Of a stretch of DNA of 64,000 bases, positions 7,911 to 18,555 are shown one piece after another. Position 1 is the stretch's first letter. Every line of letters starts with the position of its first letter. The stretch lies in contig NZ_CP078143.1 of NCBI RefSeq assembly GCF_019891395.1, positions 3,175,001-3,239,000 of the forward strand, in the 5' to 3' direction. The stretch comes from Nitratireductor kimnyeongensis. GTDB lineage: Bacteria; Pseudomonadota; Alphaproteobacteria; Rhizobiales; Rhizobiaceae. The translations under genes were made by a program, and so were the position numbers. Under the pieces are notes generated by a model. It had not been told where the DNA came from. It did not search any database and saw only the letters and a list, made by a program, of their open reading frames with translations.

Positions 7911-8004
7911 AACCAAAGCTCTTGCATCCTGCCACCCGATCACCAACAGTCCGGCCAAGTTTGTGGCCGAAGAGTTATGGCTGTTGATTTGGCGGGAGGC
8001 AATC

Positions 8005-8577
8005 ATGCGCAAAATGCTGAACACAGGTTTGATCGCGGGCCTGGTCTGCATGTTGTCTTTATCGGCATGCGCAACGCTGAACGAAAGCGAATGCGAATCG
8101 GTCAGTTGGAGTGACCTGGGACGCAGTGACGGGACGGCAGGGCGGAGCCCCTCTTATGTCCAGCGTCACCGCGAAGCCTGTCAAAAGTACGGTTTGCCGG
8201 TGGACGAAAGCGCATGGCGCGCAGGTTGGGAAGACGGCATCCGCCGGTTTTGCACACCAGCCAACGGTTTGAGCGCCGGGCGCGACGGACGTAGCAATGC
8301 CAATTCCTGCCCGATGGATGTTGCTCCTGGTTTCGAAAGCGCGTACCGCGTCGGCAAACGTGTTTATGATGCCCGGTCGGAATATGATCGTCTGAAGCGC
8401 GAACTCGAACAGCTTTATGACGATTTGGAAGATGCCGCCAAGGGTGAGGATCGCAGCAAGATTCGCAACCGGATTTCACTGAAGGAATCGGATCTGTTCG
8501 TTGCTGAGGGGCGCGTGCGCGATGCTGAGCGCCTTTATGACGACTACCTTTATGAGGAAGCTGCACGCCGCTACTGA
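8005..8577 (+). CDS. DUF2799 outer-membrane-type lipoprotein
   Basis: This 190-aa protein begins with a lipoprotein signal (MRKMLNTGLIAGLVCMLSLS then AC), with the lipobox LSAC near residues 19-22. The mature part matches DUF2799: a YVQRHREACQKYGLPVDESA stretch and a central YRVGKRVYDARSEYDRLK region leading into a charged coiled-coil helix (about 130-180). The function is unknown. Start ATG 8005 follows GGGAGGC at ideal spacing, and the signal peptide begins right there. It is divergent from the NUDIX gene (95 bp between starts) and ends 23 nt before the SRAP gene. Confidence 0.87.
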   Translation: MRKMLNTGLIAGLVCMLSLSACATLNESECESVSWSDLGRSDGTAGRSPSYVQRHREACQKYGLPVDESAWRAGWEDGIRRFCTPANGLSAGRDGRSNANSCPMDVAPGFESAYRVGKRVYDARSEYDRLKRELEQLYDDLEDAAKGEDRSKIRNRISLKESDLFVAEGRVRDAERLYDDYLYEEAARRY

Positions 8578-8600
8578 AGGGCTGGCAGGGAGAGTTCCGT

Positions 8601-9356
8601 ATGTGTGGTCGCTTCGCTCTCACCGATACGCCCGATGCCGTGCAGTCGTTGCTTGCCGTAACGGATTTCGAGCCGTTTCCCCCGCGCTACAACATCGCTC
8701 CAACGCAGCCTGTTCTGATGGCCATATCCGGTCCGGCACGGGCGGCAGGCTCCAATTTGCCTTCACGGCAGAGCATGCTTGTCCGCTGGGGGCTTATTCC
8801 CTCCTGGGCGAAAAATCCCGACGATTTCTCTCTGTTGTTTAACGCCCGCTCTGAAACGGCTGCGGAAAAAGCATCCTTCCGCACCGCCATGCGGCACCGC
8901 CGCACATTAATTCCGGCCAATGGTTTTTATGAATGGCGTCGTGTCGGCTCGAAACGCGCGGAGCCATATTGGATCCGGCCACGCGATGGCGGGCTGATTG
9001 CCTTTGCCGGATTGATGGAAAGCTGGTCCGAACCCGGGGGAACCGAAGTTGATACTGGCGCGATCCTGACTACGGAAGCGAACGAGGATTTGCGTGGTAT
9101 TCACCATCGCATGCCTCTGGTCATCAGGCCGGAGGACTTCGACCGCTGGCTGGACTGCCTCAACCAGGAACCGCGTCACGTGGCTGATCTTCTGACACCG
9201 GCCGAGCCAGGTTTTTTCGAGGCGGTGCCCGTGTCGGATCGGGTTAACAAGGTGGCAAATGCCGGCCCGGACCTTCAGGGGCGCGTGGAACGCCACGAGG
9301 AAAAAGTTTCCGGCGCGAAAGCCGTGAAAGACAGCGACCAGCTCGACCTGTTTTAA
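8601..9356 (+). CDS. SOS response-associated peptidase / abasic-site crosslink protein (SRAP, YedK-like)
   Basis: The 251-aa product is an SRAP-domain protein. The catalytic Cys2 (MCGRFA) is present, which in YedK/HMCES forms a stable thiazolidine bond with abasic sites in single-stranded DNA. Other family signatures follow in order: YNIAPTQ, RWGLIPSWAK, NARSETAAEKASF, NGFYEWRR and the active-site His region IHHRMPLVI. It acts on DNA in the cytoplasm and shields abasic sites during replication. Start ATG 8601 is fixed by the need for Cys at position 2. It converges on the FAD oxidoreductase gene and overlaps its stop by four bases. Confidence 0.95.
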   Translation: MCGRFALTDTPDAVQSLLAVTDFEPFPPRYNIAPTQPVLMAISGPARAAGSNLPSRQSMLVRWGLIPSWAKNPDDFSLLFNARSETAAEKASFRTAMRHRRTLIPANGFYEWRRVGSKRAEPYWIRPRDGGLIAFAGLMESWSEPGGTEVDTGAILTTEANEDLRGIHHRMPLVIRPEDFDRWLDCLNQEPRHVADLLTPAEPGFFEAVPVSDRVNKVANAGPDLQGRVERHEEKVSGAKAVKDSDQLDLF

Positions 9357-10636
9357 GCGATGGTCCGCAAGAGATGGACTGCCTCGGCACCAAAACGGTA
9401 CACGCCTTCCCGCAAGGTCTGGAATGATTGACGCGACACGTCGCTGACGGGCAGGGGGAGCTCTTCCTCCGAAATACGGCCCAACATTAGCTCTGCCAGA
9501 GCTTTACCGAACACGGTGCCCGGTCCGATGCCGCGGCCATTGTATCCGGAAAAGCCGACCACATTGTCACCGAGGCGATGAAACTTCGGCAGGTGATCTG
9601 CGGTCATGCCGATATGTCCGTACCAGCAATGTTCAAACCGGATGCCTTTCAGCTCCGGAAACAGCCGGGCAATCGCACGCTCAGCCCACGCACGGTGCAC
9701 CGCTTGACCGGTGCCCTTCAGGGCTCCCACGCTGCCGAAAACAAGGCGCCCCTCCCGGTCCCAACGAAATGAGGTCAGAACCTGCTTCGTGTCCCACGCA
9801 CCTTGCCGCTCCGGCAGAATGTGGTCGCGCACGGTTTGTGGCAGGGGGGGCGTGGAAAAATTGAAATAGGGCAGGTGGACGATCTCCTCACGGATCTGCG
9901 GCCAGGGCTTGGTTGTGTAGGCGTTGGTAGCGACAATCACCTTCCGCGCTGTCAGTGTGCCTTTGGGTGTTTCTAGCCACCAGCTGTCGCCGCGCTGCTC
10001 GGCGTTCGTCACACGCGAATTGGTGTGAAGCCTCGCACCAGCCTTCGTGGCCGCATGGGCTAGGCCTCTTGCATAGGCCAGCGGCTGGATCGTGCCGGCC
10101 CGTTCATCCAGCAATGCGCCCGAAAACGCATCGCTCCCGATCTTCCTCTGCGCTTCTTCACGCTCCAGAAGTCGCACCGGTGCACCACGCGCCTTCCATT
10201 GCTTCGAGCGCTCATCAAGTTGCTTGAGACCGCTTGCCCCAACGGCGCAGTGCAGTGTGCCCACGGGCATCGCCTCGCAGTCCATTCCGTGCCGTGTCGC
10301 CAGGTCGAAAACGACCCGGGGCGCATCCCCAAGGAGGCTGAGCAGCCGTTCGCCATAGGTTTCGCCGAGAATGCCGGGGAGGTCATCTGGCATGACCCAC
10401 ATGCCCGCATTGACAAGACCCACATTGCGCCCGGAGCCGCCAAAGCCAATCTCGTCAGCTTCGAGCAAAACCGCGTCGGCTCCGGCCTCGGCCAGATGCA
10501 GCGCCGCGGAGAGGCCGGTATAGCCGCCGCCGACGATGGCGATCTCTGTCGTCACATCGCCTGTCAGGGCTGTCGTCTGCGGCGAGGCAGGGGCCGTTTT
10601 CTCCCACAGGCCGTGGGAATGCGGGTCGTTCCTCAT
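9353..10636 (-). CDS. FAD-dependent oxidoreductase, DAO family
   Basis: This 427-aa protein belongs to the glycine/D-amino acid oxidase (DAO) flavoprotein family. The N-terminal dinucleotide-binding motif is IAIVGGGYTGLSAALHLAEAG around residues 31-51, with the acidic end LLEADEIGFGGSGRNVG. The C-terminal part has GFSGYNGRGIGPGTVFGKALAELMLG, which closes over the flavin. Closest named relatives by pattern are gamma-glutamylputrescine oxidases (PuuB-like), but no other polyamine genes are nearby, so the substrate is unknown. Start ATG 10636. A 51-codon candidate ORF ends 12 nt upstream. Confidence 0.9.
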   Translation of the reverse strand: MRNDPHSHGLWEKTAPASPQTTALTGDVTTEIAIVGGGYTGLSAALHLAEAGADAVLLEADEIGFGGSGRNVGLVNAGMWVMPDDLPGILGETYGERLLSLLGDAPRVVFDLATRHGMDCEAMPVGTLHCAVGASGLKQLDERSKQWKARGAPVRLLEREEAQRKIGSDAFSGALLDERAGTIQPLAYARGLAHAATKAGARLHTNSRVTNAEQRGDSWWLETPKGTLTARKVIVATNAYTTKPWPQIREEIVHLPYFNFSTPPLPQTVRDHILPERQGAWDTKQVLTSFRWDREGRLVFGSVGALKGTGQAVHRAWAERAIARLFPELKGIRFEHCWYGHIGMTADHLPKFHRLGDNVVGFSGYNGRGIGPGTVFGKALAELMLGRISEEELPLPVSDVSRQSFQTLREGVYRFGAEAVHLLRTIA

Positions 10637-10648
10637 CTGGCGGACTCA

Positions 10649-10804
10649 CTAAAAACTGAAATAGCGCCGACAGATCACACGCCGGTCGAGGCCGATCCAA
10701 GCGAAAAATCCGCATGATGTCATGCCGGAACCGCATTCGATGCGCCGCACAACGTCCTCGCCATCGCTGTCGCAATGTCCGGAAACTGTGCTGCCCCTTG
10801 CCAC
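10649..10804 (-). CDS. possible small Cys-containing protein (uncertain)
   Basis: I see an open frame of about 51 codons from GTG 10804 to a TAG just before the FAD oxidoreductase start. The peptide has four evenly placed cysteines and aromatic residues (IECGSGMTSCGFFAWIGLD then CRRYFSF), which looks more like a folded small domain than chance. No family is recognised. The start is unclear: the frame remains open upstream to ATG 10894, but that part overlaps the 56-aa gene in another frame. An inner ATG at 10723 would leave only 24 residues. Treat as a candidate. Confidence 0.3.
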   Translation of the reverse strand: MARGSTVSGHCDSDGEDVVRRIECGSGMTSCGFFAWIGLDRRVICRRYFSF

Positions 10805-10823
10805 CGCTCCGGCAATGCCGGAG
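10805..10823. repeat. perfect hairpin GCTCCGGC-AAT-GCCGGAGC
   Basis: Eight-base arms with a three-base loop form a strong stem-loop eight bases beyond the stop of the 56-aa gene on the minus strand. No T-run follows, so it is not a standard intrinsic terminator. It may protect an mRNA end or simply be a small palindrome. Confidence 0.5.
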
Positions 10824-10830
10824 CAAAACC

Positions 10831-11001
10831 TCAGTCGGTCTGTGTGTCGTAAGGGGATTGCTTGGGTGCCGGTGCAGGCTTCTCGGCCTTGCATTGCAGA
10901 GCGGCATTGATCGCTGCGGGTCCAACCGCGTGATACTGGCTTAGCAGGAGCTTTTCCTGTTCGGCGGTATACTCTGCTGGCTTGTTCATGTCGCGGGGCA
11001 T
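10831..11001 (-). CDS. small conserved-looking hypothetical protein
   Basis: A 56-aa frame starts at ATG 11001 (MPRDMNKPAEYTAEQEKLLL) with AAGGA at good spacing, which decides the start. The longer frame to 11151 lacks such a site. The peptide is hydrophilic, helical in the middle (SQYHAVGPAAINAALQCKAE) and Pro/Lys-rich at the end. No family is recognised. There is no signal peptide or membrane segment. Confidence 0.5.
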   Translation of the reverse strand: MPRDMNKPAEYTAEQEKLLLSQYHAVGPAAINAALQCKAEKPAPAPKQSPYDTQTD

Positions 11002-11219
11002 ATCAAATCCTTGGTTCCGCGTTGTCGTCCCTTCCGCGCAGATGGGGACCAAATCCGACAAAATCTTGACAGACTGCCCCGTCGGAAGACGCATTCTTAA
11101 AATTGCCGCATCAGCCTTAACATTTCCTTCACATTGCCATTTTGCTTGCAATACCTCTTTCGGGGCGCGAAGCCGGGTTTCGGCATGATCCCCAGCCTTT
11201 TGGCTTTCAGCTTTTAGTC

Positions 11220-11248
11220 TTGACGCATTTGCCGCCTGCGGCGATAAG
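11220..11248 (+). promoter_or_regulatory. candidate promoter for cysS
   Basis: TTGACG at 11220-11225 and GATAAG at 11243-11248 are separated by 17 bases, a good match to alphaproteobacterial sigma-70 promoters. The expected start of RNA falls near 11254-11256, on the ATG of the 14-codon mini-ORF, leaving a leader of about 180 nt before cysS. Prediction only. Confidence 0.5.
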
Positions 11249-11255
11249 AAAGCCC

Positions 11256-11300
11256 ATGAAAACGCTGTGCACCATTATTGGCATTTGCATTATCGGCTAG
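11256..11300 (+). CDS. 14-codon mini-ORF with two Cys codons upstream of cysS
   Basis: ATG 11256 to TAG 11298-11300 encodes MKTLCTIIGICIIG. It begins where the candidate promoter would start RNA, so it could be leaderless. Two Cys codons upstream of the gene for cysteinyl-tRNA synthetase suggest a possible leader peptide sensing charged tRNA-Cys. It is equally possible that it is chance; no attenuator hairpin was clearly identified. Confidence 0.25.
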   Translation: MKTLCTIIGICIIG

Positions 11301-11437
11301 CGCCATACCGCTGGTCCGGACGTTTTCGCCCTTCTTTCCCGATGAGAAAAACGCCCAGGCCAGAGGCCGGCGTAAACCGTGCCCGCAATATGCGTGACGC
11401 TTGAGCATGGCTGTGGGGTTGAAAACGGAAGGCGAGG

Positions 11438-12952
11438 ATGACGAACGGTTTCAGGGGCCTCAGGGTCTACAACACGCTGACGCGGGCCAAAGAGGACTTC
11501 GTCCCCATCGATGAGAAGAACGTCCGCATGTATGTGTGCGGTCCGACGGTCTACGACTTTGCGCATATCGGCAATGCGCGTCCGGCCATCGTTTTCGACG
11601 TTCTCTACCGTCTCCTGCGCCATCTCTATGGCGAGGACCACGTCACCTATGTGCGCAACATCACCGACGTTGACGACAAGATCAACGCCCGCGCCCGCCG
11701 CGACTATCCCGACCTGCCGCTCAATGAGGCGATCCGCGAGGTCACGCAGAAGACCGCGGATCAGTATCATGCCGACGTTGCCGCCCTAGGTTGCCTGAAG
11801 CCGACCATCGAGCCGCGTGCCACCGATTTCGTCCTGCCGCGCGCGGACGGGCTGACGGATATGGCCAGCCTGATTCAATCTCTCATCGATCGCGGCCATG
11901 CCTATGAGGCGAAAGGAGAAATCCTTTTCGACACAGCCTCCATGGAGGCCTATGGCGGGCTTTCCAAACGCAGGCTGGAAGACCAGCAGGCAGGCGCCCG
12001 TGTGGCGGTGGAAGCGCACAAGAAGAACCCGGCCGATTTCGTTCTCTGGAAGCAGTCCTCGGCAGATGAGCCGGGGTGGGATGCGCGTTTCACCATCCGT
12101 GGCGCTGCAATGACCATTCGCGGCCGCCCCGGCTGGCACATCGAGTGCTCGGCCATGTCCGCGGCCTATCTTGGCGAGGAGTTCGACATTCACGGCGGTG
12201 GCCTTGACCTGATCTTCCCGCACCACGAAAACGAGATCGCGCAATCCTGCTGCGCCCATGGCCGCGATGTCATGGCGCATTACTGGATGCACAATGGCTT
12301 CCTCCAGGTGGAGGGGCGGAAAATGTCCAAATCCGAGGGCAATTTCGTCACCATCCATGAACTGCTCGAAACGGAGAAATTCGGCGGGCGTAAATGGCCG
12401 GGCGAGGTTTTGCGTCTTGCAATGCTGATGACGCACTACCGCGAGCCGATCGATTTTTCGGTGCGCAAGCTCGAAGAAGCGGAGGCGGTGCTCGAGAATT
12501 GGCGCGAGTTCATGTTCGCGCAGAATCTTTCCTGGCAGGAGGGGAACAGAAATCTCTACGAGAATGAATTGGAAATCCCGGAGGGTTTTCTCAAGGTTCT
12601 TTCAGACGACCTCAATACCCCTGCTGCAATTGTTCAGATTCATAAGATGGCGAAGTCGAAGAACATCGAAACTGCACATCAAGTTTACGCTGCTCTGCAG
12701 CTTCTGGGCGTAGAGAAATTTGATAGCATGCAGAAATGGGAAGCTTACCAAGAGACCGCGGCACTCAGCGATTATCTGAATGTTGGTATGGTTGAGAAAA
12801 TGATCGATGAGAGAAGTACCCACCTTCTCGAAAAGAACTTCGCCGAAGCCGACCGCATCCGCGATGAGCTTGCCGCACAGGGCGTCCAGCTCATGGACTA
12901 CAAGGATACGGAGAGCGGCGAACGCCGCACCAGATGGGAGGTGAAACGGTGA
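11438..12952 (+). CDS. cysS: cysteinyl-tRNA synthetase
   Basis: This 504-aa class I enzyme attaches cysteine to tRNA-Cys. Visible are [10 protein letters not shown] with the first zinc cysteine, the HIGH-type motif [33 protein letters not shown] and the KMSKS loop KMSKSEGNF. The C-terminal part (about residues 370-465) is unlike usual rhizobial CysRS. The DNA there (about 12540-12830) is visibly AT-richer with different codon use, then normal sequence returns at [16 protein letters not shown]. All catalytic motifs lie outside that part, so the enzyme should work. The stop overlaps the VOC gene start by three bases (GTGA). Start ATG 11438 follows GGCGAGG. Confidence 0.97.
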   Translation: MTNGFRGLRVYNTLTRAKEDFVPIDEKNVRMYVCGPTVYDFAHIGNARPAIVFDVLYRLLRHLYGEDHVTYVRNITDVDDKINARARRDYPDLPLNEAIREVTQKTADQYHADVAALGCLKPTIEPRATDFVLPRADGLTDMASLIQSLIDRGHAYEAKGEILFDTASMEAYGGLSKRRLEDQQAGARVAVEAHKKNPADFVLWKQSSADEPGWDARFTIRGAAMTIRGRPGWHIECSAMSAAYLGEEFDIHGGGLDLIFPHHENEIAQSCCAHGRDVMAHYWMHNGFLQVEGRKMSKSEGNFVTIHELLETEKFGGRKWPGEVLRLAMLMTHYREPIDFSVRKLEEAEAVLENWREFMFAQNLSWQEGNRNLYENELEIPEGFLKVLSDDLNTPAAIVQIHKMAKSKNIETAHQVYAALQLLGVEKFDSMQKWEAYQETAALSDYLNVGMVEKMIDERSTHLLEKNFAEADRIRDELAAQGVQLMDYKDTESGERRTRWEVKR

Positions 12953-13332
12953 TCGACCATATCGGCATCAAGGTTGCGGATTTCGAGCGTGCGAAGGCGT
13001 TTTACGACAGGGCGATGGAACCGCTTGGCGCGTCGCTTCTGATGATGGTGCCGCCGGAATACACCGATGGCGTCAAGGTTGGCGGTTATGGCCGCGACCG
13101 GCCGGTCTTCTGGCTGACGGAAGGCGCGCCCGCCGGCGAACCGAAACATGTCGCCTTCACGGCCAACACCCGAGAAAAGGTGGACGCCTTTCACAAGGCC
13201 GCACTCGAGGCCGGCGGCCGCGACAATGGTGCGCCGGGCCCGCGCCCCCACTACCATGCAGACCACTACGGCGCCTTCGTTTTCGACCCTGACGGCAACA
13301 ATGTGGAGGCTGTCTGTCACAGGCCGGCCTAG
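12949..13332 (+). CDS. VOC (glyoxalase/bleomycin-resistance fold) family protein
   Basis: The 127-aa product is a single vicinal-oxygen-chelate domain made of two beta-alpha-beta-beta-beta units. It begins [19 protein letters not shown] and ends with [15 protein letters not shown], where the His and Glu metal ligands of the family lie. The class covers glyoxalases, dioxygenases and resistance proteins; the real substrate is not known. GTG 12949 is chosen because it overlaps the cysS stop as GTGA and follows GGAGGT at ideal spacing. It is probably translated together with cysS. Confidence 0.88.
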   Translation: MIDHIGIKVADFERAKAFYDRAMEPLGASLLMMVPPEYTDGVKVGGYGRDRPVFWLTEGAPAGEPKHVAFTANTREKVDAFHKAALEAGGRDNGAPGPRPHYHADHYGAFVFDPDGNNVEAVCHRPA

Positions 13333-13431
13333 AGCAATTCCAGGAAGAGTGGCTACGGGTTTTCCGTCCGGAACTGCTTAAAAACGATAAGATTGAGCGC
13401 TTTTACGCTTCAGGCAAAAGTGAAAGCGCTC
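13333..13431. repeat. palindromic intergenic element of Rhizobiales (RIME-like)
   Basis: Two palindromes lie side by side after the VOC gene. AGCAATTCC at 13333-13341 faces GGAACTGCT at 13370-13378 with one mismatch, enclosing GGTTTTCCGTCC. GAGCGCTTTTAC at 13395-13406 faces GTGAAAGCGCTC at 13420-13431. The first part closely resembles the palindromic intergenic repeats scattered through Mesorhizobium, Rhizobium and Brucella genomes. These repeats do not code for protein and often form RNA hairpins. I recognise the sequence type from memory and see no other clear copy in this window. Confidence 0.65.
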
Positions 13432-13449
13432 TGGGAGAAAGGGCAGGGA

Positions 13450-16536
<3,087 letters not shown>

Positions 16537-16646
16537 TTGAGGCGCGCTGATCGCTGGACCAATAAAATGAAATGGCGCCGATCCAGAGCGGTGTGACAGG
16601 GTAATCGAACGCCTGTCGCCCCCGATCGGGCTCTCGTGGAAAGCTC

Positions 16647-17582
16647 ATGTCCGAGATTGCAGACAAGCCGCTCGATGCGGACCGAAACGATGCCATGCGC
16701 GGATTTCTCTTTGCATTGTCCGCTTATGGGTTGTGGGGCTTCCTGCCCCTCTACATGAAGCTTGTCTCTCATATTCCGGCCACGGAGGTGGTGGCACACC
16801 GTGTTCTCTGGTCTCTTCCGGTAGCCGCTCTCATCCTCTATCTGCTGGGGCGTACCGCCGATATCCGTCAGGCGCTTCGCTCACCACGAACATTGCTCAT
16901 GGCGGCGCTGACGGCATCGATTATCTCCGTCAATTGGGGTATCTACGTCTGGGCAATCTCTGTGGATCGCGCCGTCGAAACAGCGCTCGGCTATTACATC
17001 AACCCGCTGGTCAGCATCGCCCTCGCGGCGCTTTTTCTTGGTGAGCGGCTGAACCGCTATCAGATTGCCGCGGTATGCCTTGCCGGCCTCGCCGTCCTTA
17101 TCCTGACCACGGATGCGGGCGGTTTGCCCTGGGTGTCCCTCAGTCTGGCGTTCAGCTTTGCCGCCTATGGCATTCTGCGCAAAACCCTGCCGATTGGCCC
17201 AAGTCAGGGTTTTTTTCTCGAGGTGTTGATCCTCGCTCTGCCGGCTCTCGGCTATCTCATATGGCTGGGTGCAAAGGGTGGGGCGCACTTTACGCTGTCC
17301 AGCCCGGGCGACATCGCATTGCTGATCGGTTGTGGGCCGGTCACGGCCATCCCGCTTATCCTGTTTGCCATGGGCGCCAAGCTTCTGCGCTATTCAACAA
17401 TCGGCATCATGCAGTACACCGCGCCGACCATGATCTTCCTGATCGCCGTGTTTGTTTTCAAGGAGCCTTTCGGCGGCGTCAAGGCGGTGGCGTTCGCTCT
17501 GATCTGGGCTGCTCTTGCCCTCTACAGCTGGTCAATGTTGCGGGATGCGCGCCGCGCAAAAAATAGCCGCCCCAAAAGCTAA
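16647..17582 (+). CDS. rarD: RarD-type EamA-family permease
   Basis: This 311-aa inner-membrane protein has ten predicted hydrophobic segments in two five-helix halves, as in DMT/EamA transporters. The RarD start (FALSAYGLWGFLPLYMKL, then EVVAHRVLWSLPVA) and YYINPLVSIALAALFLGERL at the end of the first half are clear. The second half ends KEPFGGVKAVAFALIWAALALY. RarD was named for chloramphenicol sensitivity, but its natural substrate is not known. Start ATG 16647. A terminator for the opposite strand overlaps the last codons. Confidence 0.92.
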   Translation: MSEIADKPLDADRNDAMRGFLFALSAYGLWGFLPLYMKLVSHIPATEVVAHRVLWSLPVAALILYLLGRTADIRQALRSPRTLLMAALTASIISVNWGIYVWAISVDRAVETALGYYINPLVSIALAALFLGERLNRYQIAAVCLAGLAVLILTTDAGGLPWVSLSLAFSFAAYGILRKTLPIGPSQGFFLEVLILALPALGYLIWLGAKGGAHFTLSSPGDIALLIGCGPVTAIPLILFAMGAKLLRYSTIGIMQYTAPTMIFLIAVFVFKEPFGGVKAVAFALIWAALALYSWSMLRDARRAKNSRPKS

Positions 17583-17595
17583 ATGAGGGGCGGCG
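17559..17595 (-). terminator. intrinsic terminator for the LOG-family gene, overlapping the rarD 3' end
   Basis: GCCGCCCC at 17567-17574 faces GGGGCGGC at 17588-17595 with a 13-base loop that contains the rarD stop codon. Read on the minus strand the stem is followed by TATTTTTT, a good terminator. On the plus strand the stem is followed by GAAAAAAG, so it would not stop rarD RNA. The rest of 17596-17833 holds no gene that I can see. Confidence 0.75.
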
Positions 17596-17833
17596 AAAAA
17601 AGCCCGTGATGTCTGGAAGGGGTGCGGCGGACATCGACGGGTCAGGGACGGCTGCGCGGAGCAAGCGGAACCGGGAACACAAAAACACAGTCTGGCCCGG
17701 CGGCGGTTGGATAGGGATGCACACAAGCCCTACACCGCGCCGTGAGAGCCAAGCAGTCCAGTGTTACAGAGGGACGGCGTTTGCGTAACACCACGATGAC
17801 AATCCCGCGCGGATGCGTGAAAGCTGTGGACAA

Positions 17834-18460
17834 TTAAAGCCGGTCAATGACCGCCTGATCCTCACCATTGGTAGAGGCGCGTTCAGCGGCCGCCGTGAGA
17901 ATCGCGGGGACAATGTCCTGAGCTTGATCCACCACAATGGGACGGACACGGTGATCGGAATGCACAAAGCCTTCCTGCTTCATGTGATCGATCAGTGTCA
18001 GGAGTGGATTCCAGAACCCGCCTATATTGGCAAAGACCATGGGCTTGTCGTGTCGGGCAAGCTGGGCCCAGGTCATGATCTCGACAATTTCTTCCAGCGT
18101 CCCGATTCCGCCCGGCAGCGCGACAAATGCGTCTGATCGTTCAAACATGGTGTGCTTGCGCTGGTGCATGTCGTCGGTGACGATCAGTTCATCCAGCTCA
18201 GCCAGATCGACCTCGTTGGCCTCCCGGCGGATAAGGAATTTGGGTATAATGCCGGTAACTTTTCCTCCAGCGTTCAGGGTGCCTCGGGCAACGGCGCCCA
18301 TAATGCCCTTGGTTCCCGCGCCATAGACAAGCCGAAGGCGCGCCTCCGCCAAGCCGCGCCCCAGCGCAAGCCCCGCCTGAAAATACCGTTCATCGCGCCC
18401 ATTGCTTGACCCGCAATAAACGCAAACCGACTCAATTTTGCTCATGCAATCATTGCTCAT
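17834..18460 (-). CDS. LOG family protein (TIGR00730), cytokinin-riboside-phosphate hydrolase type
   Basis: The 208-aa product is a Rossmann-fold LOG-family protein that releases a base from nucleoside 5'-monophosphates; plant LOG enzymes activate cytokinins this way. Key patterns are CVYCGSSNGRDERYFQAG, YGAGTKGIMGAVARG, and the catalytic PGGIGTLEEIVEIMTWAQL. In bacteria it is probably a general nucleotide hydrolase rather than hormone synthesis. ATG 18460 is chosen for GGTGG upstream; ATG 18445 (MSKIESVCVYCGS) is a close alternative. It is divergent from the LysM protein gene and ends before a strong terminator at the rarD end. Confidence 0.9.
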   Translation of the reverse strand: MSNDCMSKIESVCVYCGSSNGRDERYFQAGLALGRGLAEARLRLVYGAGTKGIMGAVARGTLNAGGKVTGIIPKFLIRREANEVDLAELDELIVTDDMHQRKHTMFERSDAFVALPGGIGTLEEIVEIMTWAQLARHDKPMVFANIGGFWNPLLTLIDHMKQEGFVHSDHRVRPIVVDQAQDIVPAILTAAAERASTNGEDQAVIDRL

Positions 18461-18555
18461 CCGCGCCACCGTCGCGGTCAAGAGGGCGATGGCTTTTTCT
18501 TGTCGCTTACGCGAAAAAGCGTTACAGCGTTTCACAAAGGGACTATCGTGGGTTT

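Larger units (their letters stand above)
11002..11437. other. 436-bp intergenic region upstream of cysS
   Basis: This region separates the 56-aa minus-strand gene from cysS. It holds a good promoter match and a 14-codon mini-ORF with two Cys codons (both listed separately). A TTGACA at 11063-11068 has no matching -10. No tRNA, other RNA or larger gene is seen. Confidence 0.6.

Noticed and set aside
7314..8114. 266-codon plus-strand open frame
   Set aside because: Runs opposite the NUDIX box and a signal-peptide protein; not coherent as protein.
11063..11068. TTGACA as a -35 box
   Set aside because: No suitable -10 at 16-18 bases; the 11220 pair fits cysS better.
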